Assembly: GCA_950295325.1 (NCBI GenBank)
Contig: OX485803.1
Location: 53,085,554 to 53,149,553, forward strand
DNA length: 64,000 nt
Direction of reading: 5' to 3'
DNA from: Polytrichum commune
Taxonomy: Eukaryota > Streptophyta > Polytrichopsida > Polytrichales > Polytrichaceae
Shown here: positions 36,701 to 48,200 of the stretch, one piece after another
Layout of the letters: every line of letters starts with the position of its first letter
How positions within the stretch are numbered: the first letter of the stretch is position 1
Made by a program: the position numbers and the translations under genes
Notes under the pieces: generated by a model
What the model was told of the DNA's origin: nothing
Database searches by the model: none
Seen by the model: only the letters and a program-made list of their open reading frames with translations

Positions 36701-37949
36701 TGAGTAAGGGCACTTTGCACTGGAGTTTGAGGGCCTGTGACCATTGAATCCTAAAATCTCTAATTGGTGGGAACTGCTGAGACCATCCCACGTCAATTTA
36801 CACTTTGAGCTAGAGGGCCAGGAGATTTTGAATGGATGACGAGCCTAACAGAGTCCTACATGGCAGGCAGTGGATAATGTTTAATGGGTCTACTAGATTT
36901 TTTTGTCAATCCCACCTCAAAGATGTGGGTCTAACACAAAACTGGGAGACCATGACATTTCAAAATCTAACAAGCCTTGATGTACTATCACTTATTGAGT
37001 AGATAGGCCCACATAGACAGGATGGCAGTTAAATAGCATTTGGTTGAGAACCTGGTTGCATTTGTCTTTATACTCCACTTGAAGGCCCGTGACCTAACAA
37101 AAATCAAATTCAATATTCCGTGGTACAGCCTTTGGATGAGTTTAAAGGCCCTCACAATTTCATGGTCACAGCCCTTGGCCGTAGTTTAAAGTGGTCCTCA
37201 CATTGTCACACTCCAGCTTCACATGGCACTGCAGAGTTCAAACAGTGTGATTCAGTAGATGTCTCTTGGTTCAACCCTAAAGTTGGAGCAAACACTGTTG
37301 GATATTTTTTGTGGTGATCCTTTTCTGTTAGATTCCATATAGAAATATAGAGTTCCAATATTTCCCAGGAAATTTTGGGCACGATTTTGGTTACAATCCA
37401 AGTGTTTCCAAGCCCAACTGGTTACATGTTGGTATCTTTGGGGTTTATTATTATTAGTATAAGGTATAGTCTATAGATTCCAGTAAAGTGATTGGAAATT
37501 TTCCTGAAGTCTTTGACTTGAACCGGTCATTTCTCAAAGTCAATTGGCCCATCTGTAATTAGCAGTCGGATCTCCCCTTTCATTTTTTAAACTCAATTGG
37601 TCCAACTGTAACTAGCAGTGGGATCTCCCTATTTATAGGTTCAATATATTGACAAGGCTTGAATGTTGTGAACATATTTGCGAACTGTGATGGTTATTGA
37701 TCATGTCTCATATTTGATTTGATTCTTTCAGGAGGCAATGGCATACGTATCGTATTTGAGAAGACAACTGTGACACCCAGTGGCAATCTCTCGCAACTGC
37801 CGCCGTTTGACACACCATCCCTCCCTGACTTTTTGAGACAATCCTCAAACACACGTGGTGGAGGTAACTTTGACACAACCTACCTGGACAAGGATTTCCG
37901 CATCAGCCGAGGCGATCGTGGCGAGCTACGTATTTTTGTCAGGGCTTGA
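33736..37949 (+). CDS. FBN: Plastid lipid-associated protein / fibrillin (PAP8/FBN6-like)
   Basis: Thylakoid/plastoglobule lipid-associated protein. Four exons: 33736-33981, 34672-34908, 36364-36490 and 37732-37949, with reading frame kept across all junctions, giving 275 residues. Residues 1 to about 60 are rich in Ser, Ala, His and Arg with few acids, as expected of a chloroplast transit peptide. The PAP domain starts near residue 76: KTELL spliced to SIVAGLDRGLLAS, then DLDLLQGRWRLVYSSGF and LPLTLGQ. Exon 3 has VYQRIDI and GTPWPLP...ATLAHTLEL. Exon 4 has GGNGIRIVFEKTTVTPSGNL and ends RGDRGELRIFVRA, the usual C-terminus of this subfamily. Length is normal. Splice sites are GT-AG: donors CTC/GTAATT, CAG/GTTTGT, TTG/GTTAGT. 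No break seen. The exact fibrillin subgroup is from memory of family motifs and less certain than the family. Confidence 0.9.
34018..34460 (+). repeat. Tandem duplication inside fibrillin intron 1
   Basis: Two copies, about 34025-34215 and 34278-34460. Shared blocks include CACCTACTCGG, ATCATGTTGGGCTAT, TTGGGCCAT, GATGCCATGGCTCTTGGGGA-like and CAATGAATGTGAA. Each is about 185-190 bp. Non-coding; roughly half of the 690-bp intron. Confidence 0.75.
36708..37197 (+). mobile_element. Element A copy 5, in fibrillin intron 3
   Basis: About 490 bp, diverged but collinear with element A: GGGCCTGTGACC box near the left end, AATAGCATTTGGTTGAG in the middle, CTCACAATTTCATGGTCAC near the right end. It lies in the sense orientation well away from both splice sites. 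Confidence 0.6.
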
Positions 37950-38154
37950 AGTTGCCAAGTTCGTACTGAATTTTCACATGAATCAATCTTAATATTTATG
38001 GAGAAAGAACCTCACCAATTTTCACCACCTGTAGCTCCCAATTGCAAAGTGGTGAGTGAGTTCGATCTCAAAATTCTCTAACGATCTGGCTTTGAGGAAT
38101 CTGTGCATGAAATTTTTGTAGGTGTATAGTAGAATGACAATGTCTATCTGCTTA

Positions 38155-38732
38155 GGGCTGCTTCACACTATGGCCGAAGGTCAAGAGGTCGTCGATTTCC
38201 ACCAATCAGATTGCAAGAAACCAAGAATTCGACCTCTCGACCCTTCACACTAGAGGCCAAAGTCCAAAGGCCATCGCTCTCCAAAATGCCTACATGGCAG
38301 TACTTTTTGACCAAGGCAATGGACACTCGAAGGAAGTTTGGGTCAAATAGGAATGGAAACCTAAACTATGGTCGAGAGGCCGTTGTTTTTTTTTCATAAA
38401 AAAATCAAAAATTGACAAGATCTTGGCTGATAGATTGGAGGGGTTATTTTGGGTAGGGAATAATGTGGGATGCTCCTTCTTCCTTTGGACTTTGGGTTTG
38501 GCCTTTGGAGGCTTCACACTATGGCCATCCAAGTTGAGAGGCTGTGGGAGTTCATGGCCAAAGGTTTGGACTTTGGGCTTGGTCTTTGGAGGCTTCACAT
38601 TGTGCCCGGCCGAAGGCTCCAATTCCTATATTTTATTGGCTATTCTTAGCCCATTTATTTGGACTCTCAACAAAGTTTGGCCATTCAATCCCACAGCCTC
38701 TCGACTTGGACGGCCATAGTGTGAAGTTGCCC
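38155..38732. mobile_element. Element H, TTA-flanked MITE
   Basis: 578 bp between TTA at 38152-38154 and 38733-38735. The left end GGGCTGCTTCACACTATGG and the right end (reverse complement GGGCAACTTCACACTATGG) are inverted repeats. GGCTTCACACTATGGCC also recurs internally near 38510 and in a variant near 38590. No transposase. Same target preference as elements A and B. Confidence 0.75.
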
Positions 38733-38735
38733 TTA

Positions 38736-41074
38736 GTTTCCTAAGATTTGAGCAGAGGGCACAATGTTTTGTCTCATACTTGGTTTTGGAAGTATTCGGT
38801 ATTGAGTTATACAGGGTCCGGCTTGGTTTTTGAAACATCTATGTAGTAAGGCTTTCTAGAGTGACTTGGTAGCAAAAATTGCAACTTGTCTCATATTGGC
38901 ATCACCAGAAGCTTGAGCAGTTGATCGTGTGGTGTCTATGATCATACACTACTGTTATGTGTGAAAAACACCTACACTCAAGTTTATAGTAGAAGCATGA
39001 GTCACTATATGTAGCATGTGCTTGGGTAGCAGTACACTAAGATTAAATTTAGAGTGACCCACACTTTTTATAGTTGACCCACATTAGTTTCCTTTCGACC
39101 ATTGGGTGGCAACTAGAGAGGGTGTCGTATGATACTTGGTGCTACATGGCAAGAGTCACAAAGGCCACTAGTATGTGGTTTGGTGTGGCTCCAAGAACGG
39201 ATACCAAAAAGACATGTCTTCAAAAAAGATTGGACTACATGCTCAATATATGTTAACCATTCTAGACTCAATAGTTGACATAATTGATAGGACCTATATG
39301 ACAATCTAATGAGCACGAAATTTTCACTTGATAATGAACAAGATATTTATACAATCTCATAAGAGTATGAGGAAACCGGCTTTGGCCTCAATTAGGATTT
39401 TGTAACCATCTCGCATTAATTGCGTGGTTCATATCCTAGGAGAAGTGAGCTATTTGGAAAAAGGAACCATGTACCACCCATCTACCTTATATTAGAGTTG
39501 TAGTGTAGCCTCTATTCTGTTCACATCCATGAAGTGATTGAGGGGCTGATTACAACAGCTAGTTCAAACACCATCCATCGGCATCTCTGACTGTAATAGT
39601 GTGAAAAGTGATGCACCAACATCTATTTTTGAACATAATCCCCAACAATTTCATGTTTGGAACCGGACGGAAAATTTGGTGTGATCGAGGCATGAGGAGG
39701 TATGCATCTACAACTTCTCATGACATGTCCCAGAAAGTCACTGGGATCTAGACATGGAGAAGAAATAACAAGTTTTCTATCTTGTCAAAAGATGCTAGGG
39801 TTGGGGACTCCAGACTCGTGCATGCTGTCAACTTTGGCGAAGTTCAACTTCCGAGTGTCAAGGCTCAGGTGTGCTCAAACTACTTCAGAAATCACATGTT
39901 TGGGGTTAACAATCAGCATGTCACTTTAACCCTAAACCCTAAACCAGCATCCCTTCTCAAAGGTTCACATGTTCTATTCTGCAGTGTAATGTTTGACATT
40001 ATTGAGTTTTTTTGACAAAAGTTCCAGGTTGTTGTCTATGGACAGTTAAACTCATTATTGAAAGACTCGAGCGAGTCTTCAAGCAAGACCGGATTGACCG
40101 TTTGATTGAAAATACGTCCGCCACTGACCTTGTACTGTAGTAGACAAACTCTTTTTGTGCTTGACCTCCAAAAGTTACACATAGTACTACTATCATGCTA
40201 CAAGTTCCTGTTTTTGTACCAGAAAGTGCCCTATCAAATACATTTCCAGATTTCCTTTTATGTTGGTTAGTGATGATCTAAGTTATGGATAATTGTTACC
40301 AAAGAGAGTTGATTGCTTGATACATTGTAGAGTGTTCATAAATTAATGGGAGGTGCCAATGCATTACTATGTAGGTTGAGAAGGTTTGGCATGGATCATG
40401 TGAGCAGTAATGACTAGAAGTATGTGGACACTCAGAGAAAGAAAAATTACAGATTGAGCTTGTATTCATAAATTTTTGATTTGATTTACCAGACAAATTG
40501 GGTTAGGATGTTCAGGTTAGGAGGATTCTTGTCTGAGTTATTGCAACCACCCCTTGCAGTGGGTCTGTTGCAACCAAACTGATAAGTTTCTCGATTCAGT
40601 TGGTTGGCAGCAGAGATGTTATTACAAGATGTCTTCTAGTGATACAAAGGAGTATTACCATTCAAACGGAATCTAAATATATAAAATTCCAATTTCCAAC
40701 CACAGTTAGATCAATTGGAGATTCCTATGAGTCTACGTTATTCCACATCTACTTGGTCCGAATTGGATTCTTAAGTTTGGAGACAACAGAGCTTAATTCC
40801 GACCACATTTAGAGTAAGTTTATTAGGGAAGGTGAACTATAACAATTGGAGCACTTGCTCTTGATCAGCTTATAGAGCTGAAGTTGATGTGAAAGGAAAA
40901 ATGGCTGTGGATGCTAGGGAATCACCTATATCCCCCAAGATGACGGTAATCATATTATAGGAGAACCACCTGTTCCTGATCCGGACCCCATCAAGAATCT
41001 ATAGGGTGCCATAATTTTGATAAGGTTGGGATTGATTTTGGTAATTTCTTTTTGTGGGTGGTTAAAATAAGAGT
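38736..41074. other. Spacer with dispersed repeats, no gene recognised
   Basis: About 39190-39420 is a diverged relative of about 9190-9420, and about 39580-39690 of about 25480-25600. CCCTAAACCCTAAACC near 39930 is a short telomere-type repeat. No gene family seen. Confidence 0.4.
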
Positions 41075-41181
41075 CCATGTAGGCTACTTGCCCATCAAAT
41101 TCTAGTGGACATGTAAATGCGATGCCACAAGATGGAATCTCCATTTCCACTAGAATCTAGTGGGCAATGCAGCCTACATGG
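41075..41181. repeat. Imperfect hairpin, 107 nt
   Basis: The arms CCATGTAGGCTACTTGCCCA (left) and the right arm ending GGGCAATGCAGCCTACATGG pair over about 40 nt with a few mismatches (an ATTCTAGTGG block pairs with CCACTAGAAT). The loop is about 25 nt. Could be a very small MITE or a foldback of the size seen in miRNA precursors. Confidence 0.55.
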
Positions 41182-41844
41182 AAACTAACCCTAAGTCTCC
41201 AACTTCGGTTCTGGTATCATTAGGGAATCGATAGTACCATGATACATGACCCTAATTTTGAGTGCTAAAGTGCAAAGGAATTCGTCCAGAAAATGAGCGG
41301 TTCTGACAAATTCTAGACATTGGTATTGTGTTTGGGTCAACTTTTGACTTTAAAAATTCATAATAATTTCAATTTAAGGAATAAAATAACCAAAAATTGC
41401 AGTCCTCATGATTTCAATCTTCCTACATGGAAAAAAATTGCACCACCTTCTACTTCTCCAGATTTGGCGCAGAATCTCTTAAACGATCGGTTATATATAA
41501 CTTCCTTGATATTGAGTTTATGTCTGCAGCTATTGCTTTATTGCAAGTTATAAAGTGTAGAAAAAAGAAAATCCCGACAGATCCACAGCAAAAACAGCAG
41601 GACGAATAGCAATAAATGGCTATGCACAAAGTAAACATAGAGCGTCTCAAAGTAAACATAGAGTATCTTGAATGGTTATTGATGCTCATTGAACATGTAG
41701 TAACTTATTTGTCCAGAGTTTTGTCTCTTCAAGTTTTTTCTTCTGGCCTGTAACGGTCCGGGGAGGACCTGGACCTGGACCTGTCTCTCCCACCTCACCA
41801 TGGTCAGTTTGTGTCCTTTCATGTCTTGAAGGGGAACAGTTTCA

Positions 41845-42790
41845 ACACTTTGCACGTTGCATTGTAATTTTTGCGCGTGCTACGTCATCTTTACTGGAGG
41901 TTTGAATAATGGGTTCGTGACATGTGGCACTTGTTTTTGGCGTTACGAGTGAATTATACAGTGTGCAAGTGGCCATGGTACTGTGGTAGTCAACTTCTGC
42001 ATCAAAAATCGCTCTTGAATCTTGGTACACCGCGTGACCTATGATCCCCTTTATGTGAAGAATATAGACTGTCCAATTTCACTACTTCAAGGACATTATG
42101 TGTCACAATGCGGACGGCATGTTCTATTTCTAACGTGCATTCATATTTATTCTAGACATAGAGTTTCTGAACAATTTGGCGATTTCAAACATGTGATGGT
42201 TTTCATTGAAGCCGCTCGAGTACTATGGTTGTCCTATTCCATTATTCAAGTACAATATGTGTCACAACGCGGACACAAAGAACAACATGAAGCTTTGAAG
42301 GTGATTGGCCACTTGGAAAGGAGAAACAAGATGTCCTCCATGTGTGGTAAGTTCAACTACTCTCGTATCATGGCAGGTTCATAAGATTATTTAGTTGATG
42401 GGTTGTGTTCATGCGTTCCATAGTAGATTCGAGAATAAAGTTTCCGGATGCTGAAATCCCAGTGCTTTAGACTGAATCTAAAGTCGGGACAGCTGAACAC
42501 AACTCATTAGCTGAGTAATGTTATGTTGAACACTTTGCACGTAGAATCTTAAACTTGTGCCACTGAGTTTATCGTGGGTTTTCGTCAATAGTTTTGTGAC
42601 ACGTGGCACTTTCACTCCAAAAACGGATCAATTAGTTCCCATGGTACTACCGTAGTCACCTTCTTCAACACATCTTGCTCTTGAATTTTGATGCACCCCA
42701 TAGTGGATGCTCCCCTTTTTGCAAGGACAATGGACGAGTCCTATTACACTACTTCAAGTACATTATGTGTCACAACGCGGACACAAAGGG
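41845..42790 (+). repeat. Direct duplication, diverged
   Basis: Blocks at about 41850-42100 recur at about 42534-42775 in the same order: CTTTGCACGT, GTGACA(T/C)GTGGCACTT, CCATGGTACT, then a TTCAAG(T/G)ACATTATGTGTCAC box. The last box also occurs alone near 42246-42275 and is followed by GCGGACAC. No coding content seen. Confidence 0.55.
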
Positions 42791-43169
42791 AAAAATGGAA
42801 ATGGAGAAACAAGGTGTCTCCATGTGAGTGGTGGTTCAAGTACTTGTAAGTACTACAAAGGTCTAATTGAACTTGCTTCAAAATATACAAATAAAGAATT
42901 TGCACCACATATGTTCCATGATTATTTAAGATCAACTACACTTATTATCCCAATTAGTGCATATGGTACTAACCTCCCAAAACATGCACCATTTTGTCAA
43001 GTCTCAAATAAGTGAGGGTTAAATTTTATATTCAGTGATATTAAATTCATAAATACATGCTCATTTACCATACATTTTCAAGAAAACTAGTGCGTGCTCT
43101 AAAGTGCTTGTAGAGTCATAAAAAAAAGTGCAGACACAAACTTGTCAATGAATAGGTGCTAGGATGAGT

Positions 43170-43579
43170 CACGGGGAGGTCACTTCATTGTCAAGTTGAC
43201 ACCACGTGCGGACAAAGTTTGCTACCCCTATATTACATGCCATATATAATTTTAAAATTTATGATATTTTTTCTACATATACATAACCATTGATAGTATC
43301 TTTTGTATACTTTTTTGAAATTTTTAGTCATCTTTACTTTTTTTTGTAATTGTTTTAGTTCAATTCTGTGTCATTCTAGTTAGAAATGGTATGTTTTATG
43401 AAAAAAAACAAATCATCAAATTTAGTTACCACTTTTGACTATGTCATAGGTACTGTGTATATCTACTCATGAAAAAAAATTGATAAACTTTTGACCCATT
43501 TTGGTGGTGCAACTTACCAAAAGAAGATTTTTTTGGTCGCACGTGGTGTTCAACTTGACAATGGAGTGATCTACCCGTG
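43170..43579. mobile_element. Element F, MITE with about 45-bp inverted ends
   Basis: 410 bp flanked by perfect GGATGAGT duplications (43162-43169 and 43580-43587). The ends CACGGGGAGGTCACTTC and, in reverse complement, CACGGGTAGATCACTCC continue as inverted repeats through CATTGTCAAGTTGA and CACCACGTGCG. The interior is AT-rich and non-coding. The 8-bp duplication suggests hAT; the long ends suggest MULE. Confidence 0.8.
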
Positions 43580-44204
43580 GGATGAGTAGTGCCGATACTT
43601 TCAATGAAAAAGGCTGCTATGATTAATACTTTTCAATGAATAATACCGAGATGAACAATGCTTGCCAAATATTTTGGTGGCACTTATTTCATGACATAAA
43701 TTTCTTTAATATCACCTTCACTAATTTCCTATTAGCCCACCCTCACTAATTGGAAAATTATTGCAGTAAGCTTAGTGTGTGTAAAAAGATTACTTCAAAC
43801 CTTAGTGCATGGGTGGTGGAATAGTGTTAACCCAACCTTTTTCTAAGGGAGCTTATTATTACTAAAATTCTAAATCCTACTATTATGAACCTTTTTAATT
43901 TTTTTTTGTTTTTTTTGTTTTATGTTTTGTTTTGGTCTCACGTTGTCATATCATTATTAAGTAGCATGTGGTCGTTCATTTGGACCTTGAGATTAATATA
44001 ATCATGAGATGTCCCAACCTAGTACAAGTAGACTCATAAATCTTAAATCTGGAATGAAATGTTGAAGAAATAGAGCAAATTCAAGATTGCTTATAATGAT
44101 TAATCATTAAGATAAGCTCACTCAAAACCAACACGTAATCTAAAACCAATACTACCATGTACCCATGACGGTTATACATTTGAAGTTCCCAAATGTATGA
44201 TTAT

Positions 44205-44548
44205 CTCGGGGGGGGGGGGGCAGTGTGTTAAAAAGTTAAGGATATAGGTGCGAACAACCACTATTTTATAGGGGGGTATTACTTTCAATTCTCTTCTTTT
44301 TTTCACATGCTATCATTATGTAAATTTCTACTTTGGGTTAATAGAAAAATGGCTTGCATTACTTATAATTTCAAATTACCTATTATTCCATACCCTATAG
44401 TACTTTAAAGATGTCCAATGCCATTTTTGATACCCTATATTACTCTTAAGCCCAATTATAAATTTTTGCTCCCATGTTTTTAAAATACCCTATCATTTGT
44501 TTGCACGTATATTGCTACTCCAACCAATGACTACCCCCCCCCCCCGAG
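44205..44548. mobile_element. Element G, small element with poly-G/poly-C ends
   Basis: 344 bp starting CTCG followed by a long G-run and ending in a C-run then GAG, so the ends are inverted repeats of CTCGGGGGGG. Perfect ATGATTAT duplications flank it (44197-44204 and 44549-44556), as for an 8-bp hAT-type insertion. The rest is non-coding. Confidence 0.65.
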
Positions 44549-44556
44549 ATGATTAT

Positions 44557-45296
44557 GGTGGAAAGTGTTGGTTTTGGTTACATATATCTTAAACTACTTC
44601 ATGGGTTGCAAGAGGGATTTCATTGAATTTGGTGCAATGTATGCTATATGTCTCAAAACACTCCACCGGATTCTGCTTTGTTGTTTTGGGGGATTTCTTT
44701 TTTGGAATTGCCTATATTTCTTAGGCCAAGGTAGCAGGACATTAAGGGGTAGCAGGATATTACATGAGTGGTTGTGGAATGCACTGTTTAAAACCCATTG
44801 TTGGGTCTTAATCCCTAACTTCCCACTCCCAATTTCCCTCAAATCTGTCTAAAAAATGTGACCTCAGTTTCAACGCCCGTAGCTGAAAACACTATATTCG
44901 TTAATCGGAGACTTTTGAAAGTCTCAAAATAAAATATGCCCATAGTTTGGGATGCCAATATTGTGGGCATACGGAATATTGGGAACATCAAGAACATGAC
45001 GATTTAGAAATTCGCACGTAAAGCATATTCTTATTACTAAAAATAGGGAATTTCGTTTAAAATGAAAACGTGAGCTCCTTGTGGAAAATAACAATCGACT
45101 CTAAAAAAACAAATGGTTTAGGTCATTATAGAGTTTGGGGTGCGCATCCCATAAGTAAGGCTCTTATGAATTATTTGGATGGCACATCCCAAACGTATAC
45201 CACAATGGAGTGTGTCAAGTCCACTAAGTCTAATAAAAACCAAGTCTACTAAGCACCCATGTTTTTCACCATTAACTCCCACCTAATATGTTATGT
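44557..45296. other. Downstream flank of the DUF7869-type gene
   Basis: AT-rich. GGTAGCAGGA(C/T)ATTA occurs twice near 44730-44760. No terminal repeat for the adjacent transposase-like gene could be identified. Confidence 0.4.
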
Positions 45297-48200
45297 TTAC
45301 ACATCTTCATCTTCCGCTTCATATCCATTCTCGGCGTCATTCACCGCAGCTACAATACGTGCCAAGTTGTCTTTGGCAAAATCTATATGTTTTTGGGGAA
45401 TGGTCATTGTTTCTGTTTTGGAACCTTTCCGCGGCTTCCAAGCACAAAGTATAATATCCGTGTTTATCCAAACCGGTGTGTACGCTGAGTCCACTGTCCA
45501 CTTAAAATTCTTTTTGGTGTCCCACCCTAAATAAGTGCGTAGCACGTTTTGGTCTTTAGTGCTTGGACGACAATATTCCACCTCAATTTGACGAAAGTTG
45601 GGGCTAGTTCGAACAAAATTGGGTGAAGACAATGCTTTCACCAACCAAATTGGCTTGGGATGCTCCTCATCCCCTGCTCGTACAAGGACCAAATAACCTT
45701 CATGGCAATCAACACCTACACGAAACGACGGTGCCGGTCGATTGCGGGCAGGGCCAACGTAATGCTCGTCCATTGCGAACTCTTCACGAACGTCTCCATT
45801 GCTAAAAAACATGGTGTCGGACTCGACAACCGTTAAATGGCTTTGTGGCCAAAATCCTTGTGTTAAAGTTGTACGGGTGTCGCCACCAAGTGTCATTAGG
45901 GCCGAGTGAATGCGATCCCAATACGCAATCAAAGGTTCATGAGTATCTCTAACACGTCTAGTGATGTCCTCCTCACACAACTCTTTCCAATATTCAATGA
46001 ATCCGGATATGCCTTTGATGATTTCCGGCCCATTCCTCATGGGGTCGGGTTTGCAAGGCTTTGGATCCCCATCCGGGAGCAAACATTTCCCATCATTGTC
46101 TTGACACCATACGAGTATACCATCATCCGGGCCCCAATTAGGAGATGTGCACAAAAGCTTAAATTGCATGGCCAGGAGACCATCATCCCTTATATAGAAT
46201 CGGAATTGTTGTGCTTTGGTATGTCCCACCAAACGGTCCCCTCCCTTCAACATGTATGGCTTGATGAAGGCCTTGAAATCTGGTACTTCCTCAATCATGT
46301 GCGGAATTACCGGCATATGGTCCAAATCCATATACGATTTCATAAGAAGTGGTATGGTTGGAAAATCTTCTTCATGCAACTTCATGCTCCACCGTCCGAA
46401 AGACGCATCAATGTCATCGTGTGTGTGTCCCACCATCAAGAAAGACACAAACACCTCCTTGAAGATTCCTTTCGCCACAAGCAAGGACCAAAAACAAAAT
46501 ATGTATCGACATTTGTTGTCCTTCGCACAATTATCAAGTTGAATGTGGAGAGTTGGAGGCAAAGGTTTCGCACAAAGAGGTTCTCCGGGTGGCTCCGGCA
46601 ATGACGACATACAAACCTCCTTCCCCTCAAGCAGTGCTTCGTAAAGGGGTGTCGTTCCACAACCATCAAACAATGCACGTGATGAATGTACCGGTGGCTT
46701 CTCCAGATCGCGCAAGAGTTTTGCAAATGATTCCACCGTGTGGTTAGCATCGCCAGGGTAAAAATCCAAACCATAATGGGCATACTTTACGTCTCCATGT
46801 CCGTGGGCAATCATCCCTGGGAAAGAAACAAACGATGCATGAATGAAAATAACAACAACCCTAAACGGATGTATGAAGTTGAAACCTAACGCAAACACAC
46901 CTAGTAAAATTGGATAATTTGAACACATATTTGTGATTTCATACAAACCTGTGACAGCTACTGGCAACTTGAAGAGTCCATCCGTGGCCTTTATTTTCCG
47001 TGCATAACAAGGGCATGCGGTCTTTGCATGGTCCATTTTATCATGGATGATTGTTAGAACCTCTGTAGGCCTCATTATGGATAGAGCACGGTTCTTGTAG
47101 TAATCGTGACGGTGAGCCTCTTGGTTGTTGACATGTTCAATATATTTTCCTTGGTGTCTGGAGTGTGATTCGGTGCCGATGGGGTGGGCGTCCTGAAGAC
47201 CTTTGTATTTTTCACACGTCATACACCTAGCGAACTTGTCCCCAGGTCTCTTCAAAATGTATTCAGCAAACTGTTGGTTTTTAATCACATTCAACTTGGA
47301 CAAAGAAATGGGCCCACATCCCGCTATGCGACCCACTTCGTTAATGTCCGTTAAAATGTTCTTCCATTTTGTTCCCATGGGCAAAACCATTTGTACAACT
47401 TTCTCCCCTGACGACAATGTTCTCGTTTTGTGGGGCATTGCATCGGCCAATGGGACAATGATGGTGGAGAGTGTCGTAGAGGCTTGGAGTGTAGCCTCCC
47501 TGGATTTCTTTGTGCCCGAATTTCCATGAAATCGAGAGCGCCGACCCAACGATGAATACTTTTGAAACCTATAAAAGTCAGACTTTGAAACGGCGTGGAT
47601 GGTATACCACGCGGTACAACACACTTCCACATTCTCAAGTGTGACCACCTTATGCCCATGGGTGTCAATGTGCACATTTCTGTGGACCTCGAGTTTCTTT
47701 GCTGATCTCATCCGGAAATCCGCAAGCCACATCTCTTGACGTAGGGACTTAATTTTCTCCCGCGAGAAAAATTGGCAACATTTCCGATCGCAACACTCCT
47801 TGGCGGACACAAGACGGATAGATTCGTCTCCCAATATGCGATCCCGTCTACGTTCTTTATCTCCTCGAGGCACACGGTTAGAATCATATTTGCGCAGGCC
47901 TTTGCGAGGACGTATGTTGGCCAACAAAGCTAATTGCGTTTGCTTATGGCGCCGCTCATGGTCCAACAAGCTCACTCCGTCATGGAGAACCCGACAAAGA
48001 GGCCATCGACGCAAGGAGAATCTCCATGTCACCGGGACCTCAAGCGGAAGCAATGAATTCAAGATGCACACACCAACATCGCTAGGACCAAGGGGGTTGG
48101 CATCCACACAATCACGGGGATCAGAGTTTCTACATATGCCATCTGCCACAGGGACACCAAGGTCGTTGTGTAGGACGACATCAAGGCCAACCCATTGCTC

